Assembly (NCBI GenBank): GCA_003963305.1
Contig: RXJR01000022.1
Coordinates: 62,001 to 126,000, forward strand
Reading direction: 5' to 3'
DNA from: Candidatus Melainabacteria bacterium
GTDB lineage: Bacteria; Cyanobacteriota; Vampirovibrionia; Obscuribacterales; Obscuribacteraceae
Length of the DNA: 64,000 nt
Position 1 is the first letter of the stretch. Each line of letters begins with the position of its first letter. Below the pieces are notes generated by a model, which was given only the letters and a program-made list of their open reading frames with translations, was not told the DNA's origin and ran no database searches. The position numbers and the translations under genes are program-made. Positions 62,343-64,000 of the stretch are shown piece after piece.

Positions 62343-63155
62343 TTAAACTGTCGAATCTACACCAGATGGATGCTTGTGTGAGTAAGACAGGCGTTTGGCA
62401 ACAACGTCCCAATCCAGATTACTCATGAACGCATCCAGATATTTACCTCGATCGATGCCGTAATCGATCATGTAAGCATGCTCATAGACGTCCAGCACCA
62501 GAATCGGTACCAGATTGGCGGGAGACCACATGTTATGCATATCAAGACCGAAGGCGCTGAGGTGATTGCCGCGGGTGTTGTAGCCGATCACGACCCAACC
62601 GCGCATGCATTTGCCTGCTGCTTTCAAATAATCGTTGAACTTGCCGATGCTGCCCCACCGCTCTTCCAGAGCAGCTTTAAGATCGCCTGTAGGCTCTCCG
62701 CCTTTGCCGCCCAGATTACCGAAATAGTACTCATGGTAGACGACACCATTGACGGCGTAGCTTTCTTCGACAAGCATCTCGCGCAGAGGCGCATAGGTAG
62801 CATTGGGACCGGCTAGATCGGGGTCTTTCAGCTTGCTGTTCAATTCATTAGCTTTGGTTATGTAACCCTGATAAAGCTTGATGTGCTGCGAAATCTGGCT
62901 CTCCGACAAACCGGGCATCTTCTTGCTGACAAGACCGCTGAAATCGCGCGCAACATATGGCGTTTCGGCTGTAGCCGTAGCCTTAGCAGCTCCGGTCGCT
63001 TCGGCAGCGGCTCTGGCCGGCGTCGCGAGCACAGGCGAAGCAGCAACCAATCCACCTGCCGCCATCGCTCCCATGAGCAGAACTTCGCGACGGGTAACCA
63101 CTTCGCGATCGTTGATCACTTCGTAATTGCCTACGATTTCTTTTTTTGAGGACAT
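62343..63155 (-). CDS. Tat-exported Fe/Mn superoxide dismutase
   Basis: A 270-residue enzyme that converts superoxide to peroxide and oxygen. The ATG has AGGAG 7 nt upstream. A 22-residue basic region ends in TRREVLLMGAMAAGG, a twin-Arg motif with the Tat hydrophobic core, and cleavage is likely near ATPARA (about residue 49). Metal ligands are all present: His in SQHIKLYQGYI, His in VVYHEYYFGNLGG, and Asp and His in LDVYEHAYMIDYG. Export through Tat implies the metal is loaded before export. It should act in the periplasm or outside. Fe or Mn use is not readable. Confidence 0.92.
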   Translation of the reverse strand: MSSKKEIVGNYEVINDREVVTRREVLLMGAMAAGGLVAASPVLATPARAAAEATGAAKATATAETPYVARDFSGLVSKKMPGLSESQISQHIKLYQGYITKANELNSKLKDPDLAGPNATYAPLREMLVEESYAVNGVVYHEYYFGNLGGKGGEPTGDLKAALEERWGSIGKFNDYLKAAGKCMRGWVVIGYNTRGNHLSAFGLDMHNMWSPANLVPILVLDVYEHAYMIDYGIDRGKYLDAFMSNLDWDVVAKRLSYSHKHPSGVDSTV

Positions 63156-63371
63156 AAAAAACTCCTATAAAGCACAACGCAACAACGCAAATGGGATCTC
63201 GACCCAGATAAAGTTTAATTGCCAAGCGAATTAAAAATGCCGATTGCGGCTAAAGCGCATACACTCTGGCTGCAGTACGCGATATCTTTATGTGGTCCTT
63301 ATCCGAGGGTAGTTACAGCAAGGTGCCCGACAATTCGGACAATGAAACCCTAACATACTTTGAGCGTGATT

Positions 63372-64000
63372 ATGACTACAACTAAAACCCCACCTGGCAA
63401 GGATTCTACGGAGAACTCAACAGTGAATAAGCTCGGTAAACCAAGCGCGAGCTACAGCGTTACACTGCGCTTGAAAATCAAAAATCTTCCGGGGATGTTA
63501 GGCAAAATCACGTCAAGAATTGGTGAAGTAGGCGGTGACATTGGAGCAATCGATATCGCCGGCTTCGAGAAGGACCACATCATCAGAGACGTCACAGTCA
63601 ACGTTCGTGATGAGCGGCACGGTGAAGAATTGGTCAAGCAGATCGAAAGCATCGGCGACGTTCAGGTTGTAAACGTCTCCGACCGCACTTTTCTCATGCA
63701 CCTGGGCGGAAAAATTCGCATTACAAACAAAGTGCCTCTGACCACTCGCGATGATCTATCCATGGCATATACGCCCGGAGTAGCCAGGGTCTGCATGGCC
63801 ATCCACGATGAGCCTGAGAACGTATACAAGCTGACAATCAAACGCAACACAGTAGCTGTGGTGTCAGACGGCACTGCAGTTCTAGGTCTGGGTGACATCG
63901 GACCTGCCGGTGCCCTGCCCGTGATGGAAGGCAAAGCCATGTTGTTCAAAGAGTTCGGCAAGCTCGATGCATTTCCAATTTGCCTGGACACTAAGGACAC
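63372..64000 (+). CDS. Malic enzyme with N-terminal ACT domain, 3' end outside window
   Basis: The frame opens at the ATG at 63372 and runs off the window end (209 codons seen). After about 28 variable residues comes an ACT-type ligand-binding domain ([20 protein letters not shown], then [18 protein letters not shown]). The malic-enzyme N-terminal domain follows: [34 protein letters not shown] and [16 protein letters not shown]. It decarboxylates malate to pyruvate with NAD(P). The ACT domain suggests allosteric control by an amino acid. A GTG 17 codons in is an alternative start. No strong ribosome-binding site was seen for either. Confidence 0.92.
   Translation, partial: MTTTKTPPGKDSTENSTVNKLGKPSASYSVTLRLKIKNLPGMLGKITSRIGEVGGDIGAIDIAGFEKDHIIRDVTVNVRDERHGEELVKQIESIGDVQVVNVSDRTFLMHLGGKIRITNKVPLTTRDDLSMAYTPGVARVCMAIHDEPENVYKLTIKRNTVAVVSDGTAVLGLGDIGPAGALPVMEGKAMLFKEFGKLDAFPICLDTKD

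Overview
The window is a 64 kb chromosomal segment of a Gram-negative, aerobic heterotroph. Gene content points to the non-photosynthetic sister group of the Cyanobacteria (Vampirovibrionia/Melainabacteria, perhaps Obscuribacterales). The pointers are an aerobic TCA set, many cytoplasmic kinases joined through one membrane helix to leucine-rich-repeat domains, a DUF4388 (PATAN-like) protein, paired zinc-ribbon membrane proteins, and many large lineage-specific proteins. This placement is inferred from content; no rRNA or other phylogenetic marker was seen. I found no tRNA, rRNA, CRISPR array, prophage or intact insertion sequence.

Layout. 1-10.9 kb: end of an acyl-CoA dehydrogenase gene, a gene-poor stretch, a ribbon-helix-helix regulator with two candidate operators, an unknown helical protein, a degenerate tandem repeat, a HEAT-repeat protein, a secreted Pro/Gly-rich protein, gluconokinase, an aldo/keto reductase, an AmpG-like permease, and an S41 protease abutting a tyrosine-phosphatase-like gene. 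11-19 kb: aconitase and a three-gene succinate dehydrogenase operon (anchor, flavoprotein, iron-sulfur subunit). The sdh leader looks structured, with the ribosome-binding region inside a stem. 19-26 kb: a run of plus-strand genes (MFS transporter fused to a monooxygenase-like domain, SGNH-like hydrolase, a large protein with HEFVH, a membrane TPR-like protein). 26-30 kb: a minus-strand run of aldehyde dehydrogenase, NanE and a rhomboid protease. 30.6-31.8 kb: an M23 murein hydrolase.

31.8-43.8 kb is the main signalling island. It holds two tandem kinase-TM-LRR genes that overlap by 4 bp, a DUF4388 protein with a degenerate GGDEF domain, and an operon running response regulator, histidine kinase, then a kinase-like-TM-LRR protein whose catalytic motifs are destroyed (a predicted pseudokinase). 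43.8-53.8 kb: mostly housekeeping genes (CCA-adding-type enzyme, flippase-like membrane protein, C-terminal processing protease, LysR regulator, HAD-like protein, KptA, prephenate dehydratase, CobO-type enzyme, thioesterase), plus an orphan gene bracketed by an exact 23-bp direct repeat.

53.8-62.3 kb is a second signalling island. It contains a sigma-like/helix-hairpin-helix protein, an unknown 394-residue protein, a zinc-ribbon membrane protein, a zinc-ribbon Ser/Thr kinase and a GH16-like protein on one strand. Beside them lies a divergent trypsin-like protease with one membrane helix and a DUF4384-like tail. The window ends with a Tat-exported superoxide dismutase and the start of an ACT-domain malic enzyme.

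The best candidates for undescribed systems are (1) the response regulator/histidine kinase/pseudokinase-LRR operon with its active kinase-LRR paralogs, (2) the sigma-like/HhH, zinc-ribbon kinase and protease cluster, (3) the sdh leader, and (4) a two-member family of small proteins sharing a YADDQARRGY core.
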